Shown: positions 49,615 to 61,834 of the stretch, in pieces | Numbering within the stretch: position 1 is the first letter of the stretch | How the letters are laid out: each line of letters starts with the position of its first letter | Source of the DNA: Gammaproteobacteria bacterium | Lineage (GTDB): Bacteria > Pseudomonadota > Gammaproteobacteria > Burkholderiales > Burkholderiaceae_C | DNA length: 64,000 nucleotides | NCBI GenBank assembly: GCA_018820395.1 | Contig: JAHJOG010000263.1 | Location: 1 to 64,000 of the forward strand | Direction of reading: 5' to 3' | Made by a program: the position numbers and the translations under genes | The notes under the pieces: model-generated | The model's input: the letters and a program-made list of their open reading frames with translations, nothing else | What the model was told of the DNA's origin: nothing | Database searches by the model: none

Positions 49615-49642
49615 TTTTTTCACCGGATTTCTGGAGTCATCG

Positions 49643-50296
49643 TTGACGCGCACCCGCACAGGTACGGCCCTGTTGGCCTTGTCGCTCACTTGGGCGGGAG
49701 GCAGCCTGGCGCAAGAGTCGCCGGCCGGCCGCGGCATCTACAGCTGCGTCGACGCGCGTGGCCGCACGATCACGTCCGACCGTCCGATTCCCGCCTGCAT
49801 CGACCGCGAGCAGCTCGAGCTGCGGCCGAGCGGCGGCATTCGGCGCACGATCGAGCCGACACGAACGGCCCGCGAGCAGGCCGAGCGCGAGGAAAAGGAA
49901 CGGCAGGAAGCGCTGGTGGCCGCGCGTGCCACCGAAGAGCGGCGCCGCGAGCGCGCCTTGCTCATTCGCTACCCCAATGCCGAGACGCACGATCGCGAAC
50001 GCACCGATGCCTTGGCGCAGATCGACGTGGTGATCCAGGCTGCCAAGAAGCGTCTCGACGAACTCGCTTCGGACCGCAAGCGGATCGATGAGGAACTCGA
50101 GTTCTACAAGGGCGACCCGGCCAAGGCGCCTCCGAGCCTGCGCCGCAGGATCGAGGACAACGCCCAGAGCATGGCCGTGCAGAAGCGCTTCATCGACGAT
50201 CAGGACGACGAGAAGCGGCGCGTCAACGCGCGCTTCGACGAAGAGCGTTCACGGCTCAAGGCGCTCTGGACGGCGCGTGGCCCTGCATCGCGCTGA
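49643..50296 (+). CDS. DUF4124-like secreted hypothetical protein
   Basis: TTG start; signal peptide, GIYSCVDARGRTITSDRPIPAC then coiled-coil. Confidence 0.7.
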   Translation: MTRTRTGTALLALSLTWAGGSLAQESPAGRGIYSCVDARGRTITSDRPIPACIDREQLELRPSGGIRRTIEPTRTAREQAEREEKERQEALVAARATEERRRERALLIRYPNAETHDRERTDALAQIDVVIQAAKKRLDELASDRKRIDEELEFYKGDPAKAPPSLRRRIEDNAQSMAVQKRFIDDQDDEKRRVNARFDEERSRLKALWTARGPASR

Positions 50297-50353
50297 CCCG
50301 GCGTCTACTTCGGCTGACTTCCGGCCCAACCGGATTCAACCGTCTCGATCGAA

Positions 50354-51853
50354 TCAGCCGAGTCGGGCCTTCAGCAGCGCATTGACCTGGCCAGGATTGG
50401 CCTTGCCCTGACTCGCCTTCATCACCTGGCCGACCAGTGCGTTGAAGGCCTTGTCTTTGCCGGCGCGGTACTCGTCGATGTTCTTCTGATTGCGTGACAG
50501 CACATCGTCCACGATGGCTTCGAGCGCGCCGCTGTCGCTCATCTGCTTCAGGCCTTTGGCCTCGATGAGTCGGTCGACGTCGGCGCCTTCGCCCGTCCAG
50601 AGCGCGTCGAACACCTGACGCGCCGCCGCGTTCGAGATGGTGCCGTCGGCAATGCGTGCGATCAGTGAAGCGAGTTGCGTCGCAGCCACCGGCGCCCGGT
50701 CGATCGGCAGGTCCTGCAGATTGAGGCGCCGCGCGATCTCGCCGGTGATCCAGTTGCTCGCGAGCTTCGGGGGCGCGCCTGCGGCGACGCTGTCCTGGAA
50801 GTAGGTCGCGAACGCAAAGCTCTGCGTGATCTGCGCAGCGTCGTAGTCGGACAGGCCATGGTCGCGCACGAAGCGTTCAGCCATCGAGCGCGGCAGCTCG
50901 GGCATGCCTTGTCGGACCTGCTCGATCCACTCCGCGGAAATGGCCAGCGGCGGCAGGTCGGGATCGGGAAAGTAGCGGTAGTCGGCGGCGTCTTCCTTGG
51001 TGCGCATCGACCGCGTTTCGCCCGTGGCGGGGTCGAAGAGCACGGTGGCCTGCTGGATCCGGCGGCCGTCTTCGAGCTCCTCGATCTGCCAGCGGATCTC
51101 GTAGTCGATCGCCTGCTGCATGAACTTGAAGCTGTTGAGGTTCTTGATCTCGCGGCGCGTGCCCAGCGACGAGCCCGGCTTGCGCACCGACACGTTGGCA
51201 TCGCAACGAAAACTGCCTTCCTGCATGTTGCCGTCGCAGATGCCGATCCAGGTGACGATCTTGTGCAGCTCGCGCGCATAGGCCACGGCCTCGGTGGTGG
51301 AGCGCATGTCGGGTTCGGTGACGATTTCCAGCAGCGGAGTGCCGGCACGATTGAGGTCGATGCCGGACTGGCCGACGAAGTCTTCGTGGAGCGACTTGCC
51401 GGCATCTTCCTCGAGGTGCGCGCGAACCAGACGCACGGTCTTCTTCTCGTCGCCCAGGAGGAAGCTCACCGTGCCGCCCTGCACCACGGGGATTTCGTAC
51501 TGGCTGATCTGGTAGCCCTTTGGCAGGTCTGGGTAGAAGTAGTTCTTGCGCGCGAAGACGCTGCGCGGCGCGATGTGCGAGCCGAGCGCCAGGCCGAGCT
51601 TGATGGCGCGCTCGACCGCGCCCTTGTTCATGACCGGCAGCGTGCCGGGCAGCGCCAGATCGACGGCGCAGGCCTGGGTGTTGGGCTCGGCGCCGAAGGC
51701 GGTCGATGCGCGGCTGAAGATCTTGCTGGTGGTGGACAGCTGGGCATGGGTTTCGAAGCCGATGATGACTTCGTAGCCCTGCACGAGCGGGCCGGTGGGC
51801 CGGCCCTCCTGCATCTGTTCGAAAGAGTTCATGGACGGCTCGGTGCTGCTCAT
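50354..51853 (-). CDS. gatB: Asp/Glu-tRNA amidotransferase subunit B
   Basis: [46 protein letters not shown]. Confidence 0.96.
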   Translation of the reverse strand: MSSTEPSMNSFEQMQEGRPTGPLVQGYEVIIGFETHAQLSTTSKIFSRASTAFGAEPNTQACAVDLALPGTLPVMNKGAVERAIKLGLALGSHIAPRSVFARKNYFYPDLPKGYQISQYEIPVVQGGTVSFLLGDEKKTVRLVRAHLEEDAGKSLHEDFVGQSGIDLNRAGTPLLEIVTEPDMRSTTEAVAYARELHKIVTWIGICDGNMQEGSFRCDANVSVRKPGSSLGTRREIKNLNSFKFMQQAIDYEIRWQIEELEDGRRIQQATVLFDPATGETRSMRTKEDAADYRYFPDPDLPPLAISAEWIEQVRQGMPELPRSMAERFVRDHGLSDYDAAQITQSFAFATYFQDSVAAGAPPKLASNWITGEIARRLNLQDLPIDRAPVAATQLASLIARIADGTISNAAARQVFDALWTGEGADVDRLIEAKGLKQMSDSGALEAIVDDVLSRNQKNIDEYRAGKDKAFNALVGQVMKASQGKANPGQVNALLKARLG

Positions 51854-51854
51854 G

Positions 51855-53338
51855 TCAGGCGCCCTCCGGCAGGCGCAGGTGCCAGTCGGTGGCCTGCTGG
51901 AAACCGTGCGCCGCGTTGAGCAGGCGCCCCTCGTCGAGGTAGTTGCCGATCAGCTGCAGGCCGACCGGCAGGCCGTTGTCGAAGCCGGCCGGAACGCTCA
52001 TGCCGGGCAGGCCCGCCAGCGAAGCCGGCAGCGTGAAGATGTCCGCCAGGTAGTCGGCCACCGGATCGTTGCCGTGTTCGCCGATCTTCCAGGCAACGGT
52101 GGGTGCCGCCGGCCCGGCGATGAGGTCGCACTGCGCGAAGGCCTGGCGGAAATCGACGGCGATCATGCGGCGCACCTTCTGCGCCTGGAGGTAGTAAGCG
52201 TCGTAGTAGCCGTGCGAGAGCACGTAGGTGCCGATCATGATGCGGCGCTTGACCTCGTCGCCGAAGCCCTCTTCGCGCGTCTTGGCGTACATGTCGGCCA
52301 GGTCGCGATAGTGGCTGGCGCGATGGCCGAACTTGACGCCGTCGAAGCGGCTCAGGTTGCTCGACGCCTCGGCCGCCGCCAGCACGTAATAGACGGGGAT
52401 CGACAGCTCGGTGCGCGGCAGCGAGATCTCGACGCGGCGCGCGCCCAGCTTTTCGTATTCGGCCAGCGCGGCGTCGACGGCCGCGCGCACGCCAGGGGCC
52501 ACGCCGTCGCCGAGGAATTCGCGCGGGACGCCGATGCGCAAGCCTTTCAGCGATGCGCCGAGGCCGCGCGCGAAGTCTTCGGCAGGAACGTCCAGCGAGG
52601 TCGAATCGCGATCGGGGTCGGGTCCGCACATCGCGGAAAGGAGCAGCGCGCAGTCCTCGGCCGAGCGCGCCAGCGGGCCGGCCTGGTCGAGGCTCGAAGC
52701 GAAGGCGACCATGCCGTAGCGCGACGCACGGCCGTAGGTGGGCTTGATGCCGGTCACGCCGCAGAAGGAGGCGGGCTGGCGAATCGAGCCGCCGGTGTCG
52801 GTGCCGGTGGCGCCGGGCACCAGTCCGGCCGCCACCGCGGCAGCGCTGCCGCCGGACGAGCCGCCCGGGATGCGCGACGCGTCCCACGGGTTGCGCACCG
52901 GCACGGGCTTGTCGCTGCCCAGGGCGGGCACGGCGACGTTTTCGTTGCCCGAGCCCATGGCGAATTCATCGCAGCTCAACTTGCCGAGCGTGACGGCGCC
53001 GGCGTCGGCCAGCCTGCGCACCACGGTGGCGTCGAAAGGTGAGCGGTAGCCGGCCAGCATGCGCGAGCCGGCGGTGGTCGGAAAACCCTTGGTGACGAAG
53101 ATGTCCTTGTGCGCAATGGGCAGTCCGGCGAGCGCCGGTGCGTTTCTGTCGGAAATGCGCGCGTCTGCCGCGCGGGCCTCGGCCAGCGTGACCTCTTCGT
53201 CGATGGCGACGAAGGCGCCGATGTCCGGGTGGCGGGCGATCCGGTCGAGATGGTGTCGAGCCACTTCGACTGCGGAGACCTTGCGCTCGCGCAACGCAGC
53301 CGTGAGGGCCGCAACGCCCATGCGGTGAAGTTCGCCGC

Positions 53339-53342
<4 letters not shown>
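51855..53342 (-). CDS. gatA: Asp/Glu-tRNA amidotransferase subunit A
   Basis: [53 protein letters not shown]; between gatB and gatC. Confidence 0.96.
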
Positions 53343-54921
<1,579 letters not shown>

Positions 54922-54984
54922 CGCTCGCCCTCAGGCTGCGCGGCATCTCGCCAAAATCGAGGTGTTATGGCGTAAAACCGCACC

Positions 54985-56025
54985 ATGCCGCTCGGTACCC
55001 TCGACCGCACTGCGCCGCCCCTCTTCAACCAGGGGCCGTCCGCGCTGAGCAAGCTGATCTTCTTCAGTGCACTGGCGTTGTTCCTGATGGTGGCCGACGC
55101 GCGTTTCAATGTGGTTCAACCGGTTCGTGCAGCCATCGGAACGGTGCTCTATCCGATCCAGTTGCTGGCACTGAAGCCGGTGCAGCTCGCGATCGGCAGC
55201 GGACGCTATTTCGAAGAGCTGCAGTCGGCGCAGGCGCGCGAGGAGAGCGCGCGCCGGACGCTTGCGCTACAGGCCGAGCGCGCCAGCCAGGCCGACACGC
55301 TCGCCAAGGAAAACGCCCGCCTGCGTTCGGTGCTCGAACTGCGGCAGATCACGCCCACCCCCAGCAAGGCTGCCGAGGTGCTCTACGACGCAGCCGACCC
55401 GTACACCCGCAAGCTGATCATCGACCAGGGCATGGCCAGTGGCATCGCCGCCGGCTCTCCGGTGATCGATGAGCGCGGCGTGCTCGGGCAGGTGACCCAA
55501 GTGCTGCCCTTCACCAGCGAGATCACGCTGGTGACCGATCGCGATCTCGCGATTCCTGTGCAGAACGTGCGCACCGGCGTGCGCAACCTCGCGTTCGGCG
55601 ACGCCAGCGCGCACGGCGGCGGGCTCGAATTGCGCTTCGTCGCACCGAGCTCGGACGTTCAGGAAGGCGACGTCCTGACGACCAGCGGAGTCGACGGCGT
55701 CTACCCGCCGGGCCTGGCCGTGGCGAAGATCGATCGCATCGAGCGCAGGGCGGATTCGGCTTTTGCACGGATCTACTGCGTCCCGATGGCTCAGGTGACG
55801 GCCGCGCGTTTCGTGCTGGTGTTGTCGCCCGTGGGTGTCCAGAGTCCGAATCCACCCGCCGTGGCTGGCGATGGCACGCCGGCGGCTTCGGGCAAGACGG
55901 ACAAGCCCGCGAGCAAGCCGGCGAAGGCCGACAAGGCCTCGGTGAAAGATGACAAGGGCGCCGCCAAGGCGACGCCAAAGCCGGTGCGCAAGCCCGCAGC
56001 GCCGAAGGAAGAGCCCGCGCGATGA
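54985..56025 (+). CDS. mreC: Rod shape-determining protein MreC
   Basis: Follows mreB; TM + coiled-coil + beta domain; A/K/P-rich tail. Confidence 0.92.
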   Translation: MPLGTLDRTAPPLFNQGPSALSKLIFFSALALFLMVADARFNVVQPVRAAIGTVLYPIQLLALKPVQLAIGSGRYFEELQSAQAREESARRTLALQAERASQADTLAKENARLRSVLELRQITPTPSKAAEVLYDAADPYTRKLIIDQGMASGIAAGSPVIDERGVLGQVTQVLPFTSEITLVTDRDLAIPVQNVRTGVRNLAFGDASAHGGGLELRFVAPSSDVQEGDVLTTSGVDGVYPPGLAVAKIDRIERRADSAFARIYCVPMAQVTAARFVLVLSPVGVQSPNPPAVAGDGTPAASGKTDKPASKPAKADKASVKDDKGAAKATPKPVRKPAAPKEEPAR

Positions 56026-56543
56026 TCATGCGTCCCGGCCAGCAGCAGTTGCTGCTTCCGCTCAATCCGGTCTTCATGTGGGGCAGCCTGCTCGTCGCGC
56101 TGTTGCTCAGCATGGTGCCCGTCGGGCGCGGCGCTTGGACGCCCGACCTGCTGGCCCTGGTCATCGTCTTCTGGAGCGTGCACCAGCCGTCGCGCATCGG
56201 GATCGGCGCGGCCTTCGTCTTCGGGCTCTTGATGGACGTTCATCAGACGGCGTTGCTCGGGCAGCACGCCTTTTCATACACGACGCTGGTGTTCTTCGCG
56301 ATCGTGCTGCATCGCCGGCTGCTGTGGTTTCCGATGTTGTCGCAGGCGCTGCAGGTGTTGCCGCTCTTCGCGCTGTCGCACCTGATCGAGCTCGGCATCC
56401 GGATGCTCGGCGGTGGGATTTTTCCGGGCTGGTCGCTGCTGCTGTCACCGCTGATCGAGGCCATGCTCTGGCCGGTCGCGAGCCTGTTGTTGCTTGCACC
56501 GCAACGCCGCACCCCCGAGCCCGATGCCAATCGCCCCTTGTGA
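56022..56543 (+). CDS. mreD: Rod shape-determining protein MreD
   Basis: Polytopic 173 aa, overlaps mreC. Confidence 0.9.
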   Translation: MIMRPGQQQLLLPLNPVFMWGSLLVALLLSMVPVGRGAWTPDLLALVIVFWSVHQPSRIGIGAAFVFGLLMDVHQTALLGQHAFSYTTLVFFAIVLHRRLLWFPMLSQALQVLPLFALSHLIELGIRMLGGGIFPGWSLLLSPLIEAMLWPVASLLLLAPQRRTPEPDANRPL

Positions 56544-56591
56544 CGCATTCGGCTTGTCGCGCTGCCGATGCGCGATTAGGCTCGTGGCCTC

Positions 56592-58565
56592 ATGACCGAG
56601 ATCCGAAACGTTGCCGCCGACCTCGCGCGCTTCAAGCGCCGCGTGATCGTGATCGGGCTGGTGGTGATCGTGGCCTTCGGCCTGCTGTGTTCGCGGCTGT
56701 TCTTTCTGCAGGTGGTCCGGCACGAAGACCTGGCCGAGCAGGCCGAAAGCAACCGCACGGCGATCGTCCCCGTCACGCCGAACCGTGGGCTCATCCTCGA
56801 CCGCAACGGCATCGTGCTGGCGTCGAACTATTCGGCCTACACGCTCGAGATCACCCCGTCGAAGGTGGCCAACCTCGAACAGACGCTGGACGAGCTGAGC
56901 CAGATCGTCGAGATCTCGCACCGCGACCGGCGCCGCTTCAAGCGGCTGCGCGAAGACTCGCGCAGTTTCGATTCCACCCCGATCCGCACGCGCCTGAGCG
57001 ACGAGGAGGTGGCGCGATTCGCCGCGCAACGCTTTCGGTTCCCTGGCGTCGAGATCAAGGCGCGACTCTTTCGCAACTACCCGTACGGCGAGATGGCGAG
57101 CCACGTGCTGGGCTACATCGGCCGCATCAACCAGCGCGAGAAGACCGCGATGGAAGACTGGGACGAAGAAGACCAGTCGAACTACAAGGGCACCGACTAC
57201 ATCGGCAAGCTCGGCATCGAACAGAGCTACGAGAAGACGCTGCATGGGCAGACCGGCGTGGAAGAAATGGAAACCTCCGCCGGCGGACGGGCGGTGCGCA
57301 GGCTGGCGGCTCACCCGGCAACTCCAGGTGACAACGTCATGCTCTCGATCGACGTCAAGCTGCAGAAGCTGGTGGAAGACATGTACGGCGAGCGCCGCGG
57401 CGCCCTGGTGGCGCTCGACCCCAAGACGGGTGAGATCCTGGCACTGGTCAGCAAGCCCAACTTCGATCCCAATCTGTTCGTCGAAGGCATCGATTCCGAA
57501 AGCTGGAAGGAGTTGAGCGAGTCGATCGACAAGCCGCTCTTGAACCGCGCCCTGCGGGGCACGTACCCGCCCGGCTCGACCTACAAGCCCTTCATGGCGC
57601 TGGCGGCCCTCCAGACCGGCAAGCGCGGGCCCAACGTGGTGGTCAACGACCCGGGCTACTTCAACTTCGGCGGCCACCGATTCGGCAGCCCCGAAGGCAA
57701 TATCGGCGGCGTCGACATGCGGCGGTCGATCCAGCTGTCGAGCAACATCTACTACTACTCGCTCGCCAACGAAATGGGCGTGAATCTGATCCACGACTTC
57801 ATGAAGCCGCTGACCTTCGGCCAGGTCACGGGCATCGACCTGGGCGGCGAGGTTCGCGGCGTGCTGCCCAGCACCGAGTGGAAGCGCAATGCGTACCGCC
57901 GTCCCGAGCAGCAGAAGTGGTACGCCGGCGAAACCATTTCGCTGGGCATCGGGCAGGGCTACAACAGCTTCACCATGCTGCAGCTCGCGCAGGCCACCGC
58001 GATCGTCGCGGACGGCGGCATCAAGCACCGTCCGCACATCGGCCTGGCCACGCGCGACACCGTGACCCGGCAGGTGACACCCATCGAGCAGCCCCCCGCA
58101 GAGAACCTGGGCTTCTCGGCCGCGAACGTGGCCGTGGTGCGCGAAGGCCTGACGGCGGTGGTCACGGGCGGCACGGCCCGGGGCGTGTTCGCCGGGGCGG
58201 GCTACACGGCGGCGGGCAAGACCGGCACGGCACAGGCGGTGTCGCTCGCGCAGAACACCAAGTACAACGCCCGCGCCCTCGAAGAGCACAAGCGCGACCA
58301 TGCCTTGTTCATCGCCTTCGCGCCGGTCAACGACCCCAAGATCGCACTCGCGCTCGTCGTCGAGAACGCGGGCTGGGGCGCGGGCGCCGCCGCACCGATC
58401 GCTCGGCGCGTGTTCGACTACTGGCTGCTGAACCAGTACCCGAGCGAGGCGGACATGGCAGCAGTCAGGATCGGGAAGGCGACCGCCCCGATCGGCAAGC
58501 CGCGCGTCGCGAGCGAGATGCCCTGGCCGCCGGAATCGGCGGTTGTCGTGCCACCTGCGCCTTGA
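56592..58565 (+). CDS. mrdA: Penicillin-binding protein 2
   Basis: LQVVRHEDLAEQAESNRTAIVPVTPNRGLILDRNG, YPPGSTYKPFMAL (SxxK), YTAAGKTGTAQ. Confidence 0.95.
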   Translation: MTEIRNVAADLARFKRRVIVIGLVVIVAFGLLCSRLFFLQVVRHEDLAEQAESNRTAIVPVTPNRGLILDRNGIVLASNYSAYTLEITPSKVANLEQTLDELSQIVEISHRDRRRFKRLREDSRSFDSTPIRTRLSDEEVARFAAQRFRFPGVEIKARLFRNYPYGEMASHVLGYIGRINQREKTAMEDWDEEDQSNYKGTDYIGKLGIEQSYEKTLHGQTGVEEMETSAGGRAVRRLAAHPATPGDNVMLSIDVKLQKLVEDMYGERRGALVALDPKTGEILALVSKPNFDPNLFVEGIDSESWKELSESIDKPLLNRALRGTYPPGSTYKPFMALAALQTGKRGPNVVVNDPGYFNFGGHRFGSPEGNIGGVDMRRSIQLSSNIYYYSLANEMGVNLIHDFMKPLTFGQVTGIDLGGEVRGVLPSTEWKRNAYRRPEQQKWYAGETISLGIGQGYNSFTMLQLAQATAIVADGGIKHRPHIGLATRDTVTRQVTPIEQPPAENLGFSAANVAVVREGLTAVVTGGTARGVFAGAGYTAAGKTGTAQAVSLAQNTKYNARALEEHKRDHALFIAFAPVNDPKIALALVVENAGWGAGAAAPIARRVFDYWLLNQYPSEADMAAVRIGKATAPIGKPRVASEMPWPPESAVVVPPAP

Positions 58566-58582
58566 TTCGAGAAGTTGGGGGC

Positions 58583-58609
58583 AAAAAAAAGCGCCGACCA
58601 GCGGCGCTT
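58583..58609 (-). terminator. Rho-independent terminator for a minus-strand transcript
   Basis: Minus strand: AAGCGCCG-CTGGT-CGGCGCTT followed by an 8-T run. Confidence 0.8.
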
Positions 58610-58828
58610 GAGGGGTGAAACCGGCATCTCGTTGCGGATACCTTGAATCAACTGCTTTTGTTCTTGACGTGCGAAATTTGTCTCCTCGGCCCCCGCGCTA
58701 CGGGCGAGCCCGATTGCGAGTGCATGGACTCTAGGGCCTGCACCTAGTCAGTGCATCCGGGATTACCCCGCCAGATGGCAACGATGCGGTGCGTTGTTCG
58801 CAACCCCCGGCGGCCCTGGCGCTAGTGG

Positions 58829-60454
58829 TTACTCCCGCGCGCGGATCCAGCCAGCTGCCTTCTCGGCCATCATGAGTGTCGGGCTGTTGGTGTTGCCGCT
58901 GGTGATCGTGGGCATCGCGCCGGCGTCGACCACGCGCAGTCCGGCCACGCCGCGAACGCGCAGGTGGGCATCGAGCACCGCCATGGGGTCGTTGTCGTGC
59001 CCCATCTTCGTGGTGCCCACCGGATGGAAGATGGTGGTCGCGATGTCGCCGGCCAGGCGCGCCAGCTCTTCGTCGCTCTGGTATTGCACGCCGGGCTTCC
59101 ATTCTTCGGGCCGGTACCTTTCGAGCGCCGGCTGAGCGGCGATGCGGCGCGTGACGCGCAGCGAATCCGCCGCGACCTTGCGGTCTTCGTCGGTGCTGAG
59201 GTAGTTGGGTGCGATGGCGGGCGCGTCTTCGAAGCGAGGGCTTCGGATGCGCACGCTGCCCCGGCTGGTCGGGTTGAGGTTGCACACGCTGGCCGTGAAG
59301 GCGGGGAAGCTGTGCAGGGGGTCGCCGAAGGCTTCGAGCGACAGCGGCTGGACGTGGTATTGGAGATTTGGCCACTCGCGCTCGGGCGAACTCCGGGTGA
59401 AGGCGCCCAGCTGCGAGGGAGCCATGCTCATGGGGCCGGTGCGCCGAAGCAGGTATTCCATGCCGATGCGGGCCTTGCCGACCAGGGTCGATGCGAGCAC
59501 GTTGAGCGTCGGTGCGTCCTGGATCTTGTAGACGGCGCGGATCTGCAAATGGTCTTGCAGGTTGGCACCGACGCCGGGCGCATCGAGCAGCACGTCGATG
59601 CCGTGCTCGCGCAGCAGGTCGGCCGGGCCGATGCCGGAAAGCTGCAGGATCTGCGGCGAGCCGATGCTGCCGGCACAGAGAATGACTTCCTGTGTGGCCC
59701 GGGCGGTGACCATCTCGTGGCCGTCCCACACCTGGGCGCCGGTGCACCGCCTGCGGCCGTCGGGCATCGACTCGGTGATGAGCCGCGTGACCTGCGCCCC
59801 CGTCCACAACTCGAAATTGGGGCGGCCGTAGCAGGTGGGCCGCAGAAAGGCCTTGGCGGTGTTCCAGCGCCATCCGTTCTTTTGGTTGACCTGGAAGTAG
59901 CCCACGCCTTCGTTGCTGCCGCGATTGAAATCCGCCGAGGCCGGAATGCCCGCCTGCTGCGCCGCCAGCGCGAAGGCATCGAGGATGTCCCAGCGCAGCC
60001 TTTGCTTTTCGACGCGCCATTCGCCGCCGGCGCCGTGCATCTCGTCGGCACCGAGGTAGTGGTCTTCGTGTTTCTTGAAGGCGGGGAGCACCTCGCTCCA
60101 GCGCCAGGCGTCGTCGCCGGTGAGCTCGGCCCACTGGTCGTAGTCCCGAGACTGTCCGCGCATGTAGATCATGCCGTTGATCGACGACGAGCCGCCCAGG
60201 GTCTTGCCGCGCGGATAGCGCAGTGCCCGGCCGTTGAGGCCCGCGTCGGGCTCGGTCTGGTAGAGCCAGTCGGTGCGCGGGTTGCCGATGCAATAGAGAT
60301 AGCCGACCGGGATGTGGATCCAGTGGTAGTCGTCCCGGCGCCCGGCCTCGATGAGCAGCACCCGCACCGGCGTGTCGGCGCTGAGCCGGTTGGCCACCAG
60401 GGCGCCGGCCGTGCCTCCGCCGATGACGATGTAGTCGAAGGTCGTGTCGCTCAT
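58829..60454 (-). CDS. GMC-family FAD oxidoreductase (choline dehydrogenase-like)
   Basis: FDYIVIGGGTAGALVANRLS, RGKTLGGSSSINGMIYMRGQ, CAGSIGSPQILQLSGIG. Confidence 0.93.
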   Translation of the reverse strand: MSDTTFDYIVIGGGTAGALVANRLSADTPVRVLLIEAGRRDDYHWIHIPVGYLYCIGNPRTDWLYQTEPDAGLNGRALRYPRGKTLGGSSSINGMIYMRGQSRDYDQWAELTGDDAWRWSEVLPAFKKHEDHYLGADEMHGAGGEWRVEKQRLRWDILDAFALAAQQAGIPASADFNRGSNEGVGYFQVNQKNGWRWNTAKAFLRPTCYGRPNFELWTGAQVTRLITESMPDGRRRCTGAQVWDGHEMVTARATQEVILCAGSIGSPQILQLSGIGPADLLREHGIDVLLDAPGVGANLQDHLQIRAVYKIQDAPTLNVLASTLVGKARIGMEYLLRRTGPMSMAPSQLGAFTRSSPEREWPNLQYHVQPLSLEAFGDPLHSFPAFTASVCNLNPTSRGSVRIRSPRFEDAPAIAPNYLSTDEDRKVAADSLRVTRRIAAQPALERYRPEEWKPGVQYQSDEELARLAGDIATTIFHPVGTTKMGHDNDPMAVLDAHLRVRGVAGLRVVDAGAMPTITSGNTNSPTLMMAEKAAGWIRARE

Positions 60455-60468
60455 TGTGCTTCTCGCTT

Positions 60469-60496
60469 GTCTCGCGCTGCGTGTCTCGCGCTGCGT
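60469..60496. repeat. 14-bp tandem duplication upstream of the GMC oxidoreductase
   Basis: GTCTCGCGCTGCGT x2 followed by partial GTCTC. Confidence 0.75.
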
Positions 60497-60667
60497 GTCT
60501 CCTGGCCGCTGCCAGTCTACGCGGAACGATGGTGCGGAAGACAGGGTGGCGGGCCCCCGGCGGCCGCGCAGCGGTCCTACGCTCGAGCGGGCCGGCGGGT
60601 GGTCGATCATTCGCACCCGGCCGGTTAGGATGGGCAGCCATCTGTCCGTGTCAGATCATGCCCATCC

Positions 60668-61834
60668 ATGACCATTGCATCGCCGAACGCTGAAGCGCCA
60701 GGAGAACCGGCAACGGATCCGCGCGTCAGTGCGTGCGAGCGCGACGGCCGACGTTGGGCCCTCGCCGAAGGGCCATGGACTGCGATGTCGATGTCGACTC
60801 CGCGCGCCTGGCATGCGTTGGCAGCGAGCCTGCGCGGCGTGCCGGCGAGCGGGGATCTCGGCTGGGACCTGAGGCCGATCGAGAAGCTCGATCACATCGG
60901 CGCGCAGCTGCTCTGGAATCACTGGCAGCAGGCCTGGCCCAAAAACCTGGAGCTCGATCCGCAGCACAGGTCGGTGCTCGACCAGGTGGCTCGCTTCACC
61001 ACCGCGGCGCCGCCCGAGCCGACCAAGACCCTGGCCGAACGCTTGAAGGATTTCACGCAGTACGGACCGCGCATCATGTTCGTCGCGCGCGATTTCCTCC
61101 GGCTGATCGGCCAACTCACGCTCGACATCGGCACCTTGCTGCGCGCGCCCCACCGCGGCCCTTGGCGGGATTTTTCCGGCCACCTCTATCAGTTCGGTGC
61201 GACCGCATTGCCCATCACGGCCCTGGTCGGGCTGCTGATCGGCGTCGTGCTCGCCTACCTCACGTCGCAGCAGTTGCGGCAGTACGGCGGCGAGACCTTC
61301 ATCGTCAACATCCTGGGCCTGTCGCTGATCCGCGAACTCGGGCCGGTGCTGGGGGCCGTGCTGATCGCCGGGCGCTCGGGCTCCGCGATCACCGCGCAGA
61401 TCGGCGTGATGCGCGTCACCGAAGAACTCGACGCGATGCGCGTGATGGGCATCCCGCACGGCTTCCGGCTGGTGATGCCGCGCGTGCTGGCGCTGGCGAT
61501 CGCCATGCCGCTCATCAGCATGTGGACGTCGATGTCGGCGCTCTTCGGCGGCATGATCGCGGCCGATCTGGCACTTGACATCTCGCCGGCCTATTTCATG
61601 TCGGCTCTGCCGCGCGCCGTGCCGATGACCAATCTGTGGCTGGCGATGGCCAAGTCGGCGGTGTTCGGCATTCTGATCGCGCTCATCGGCTGCTACTTCG
61701 GAATGAAGGTCAAGCCCAACACCGAAAGCCTCGGTCGCGGCACCACCTCGTCGGTCGTGAGTTCGATCACGGTGGTCATCCTGGTCGACGCGATGTTCGC
61801 GGTGCTGTTCAGAGGCGTGGGGTTCCGGGCATGA
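60668..61834 (+). CDS. mlaE: MlaE-family ABC permease with N-terminal extension
   Basis: GQLTLDIGTLLRAPHRGPWRDFSGHLYQFGATALPITALVGLLIGVVLAYLTSQQLRQYGGETFIVNILGLSLIRELGPVLGAVLIAGRSGSAI. Confidence 0.9.
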   Translation: MTIASPNAEAPGEPATDPRVSACERDGRRWALAEGPWTAMSMSTPRAWHALAASLRGVPASGDLGWDLRPIEKLDHIGAQLLWNHWQQAWPKNLELDPQHRSVLDQVARFTTAAPPEPTKTLAERLKDFTQYGPRIMFVARDFLRLIGQLTLDIGTLLRAPHRGPWRDFSGHLYQFGATALPITALVGLLIGVVLAYLTSQQLRQYGGETFIVNILGLSLIRELGPVLGAVLIAGRSGSAITAQIGVMRVTEELDAMRVMGIPHGFRLVMPRVLALAIAMPLISMWTSMSALFGGMIAADLALDISPAYFMSALPRAVPMTNLWLAMAKSAVFGILIALIGCYFGMKVKPNTESLGRGTTSSVVSSITVVILVDAMFAVLFRGVGFRA

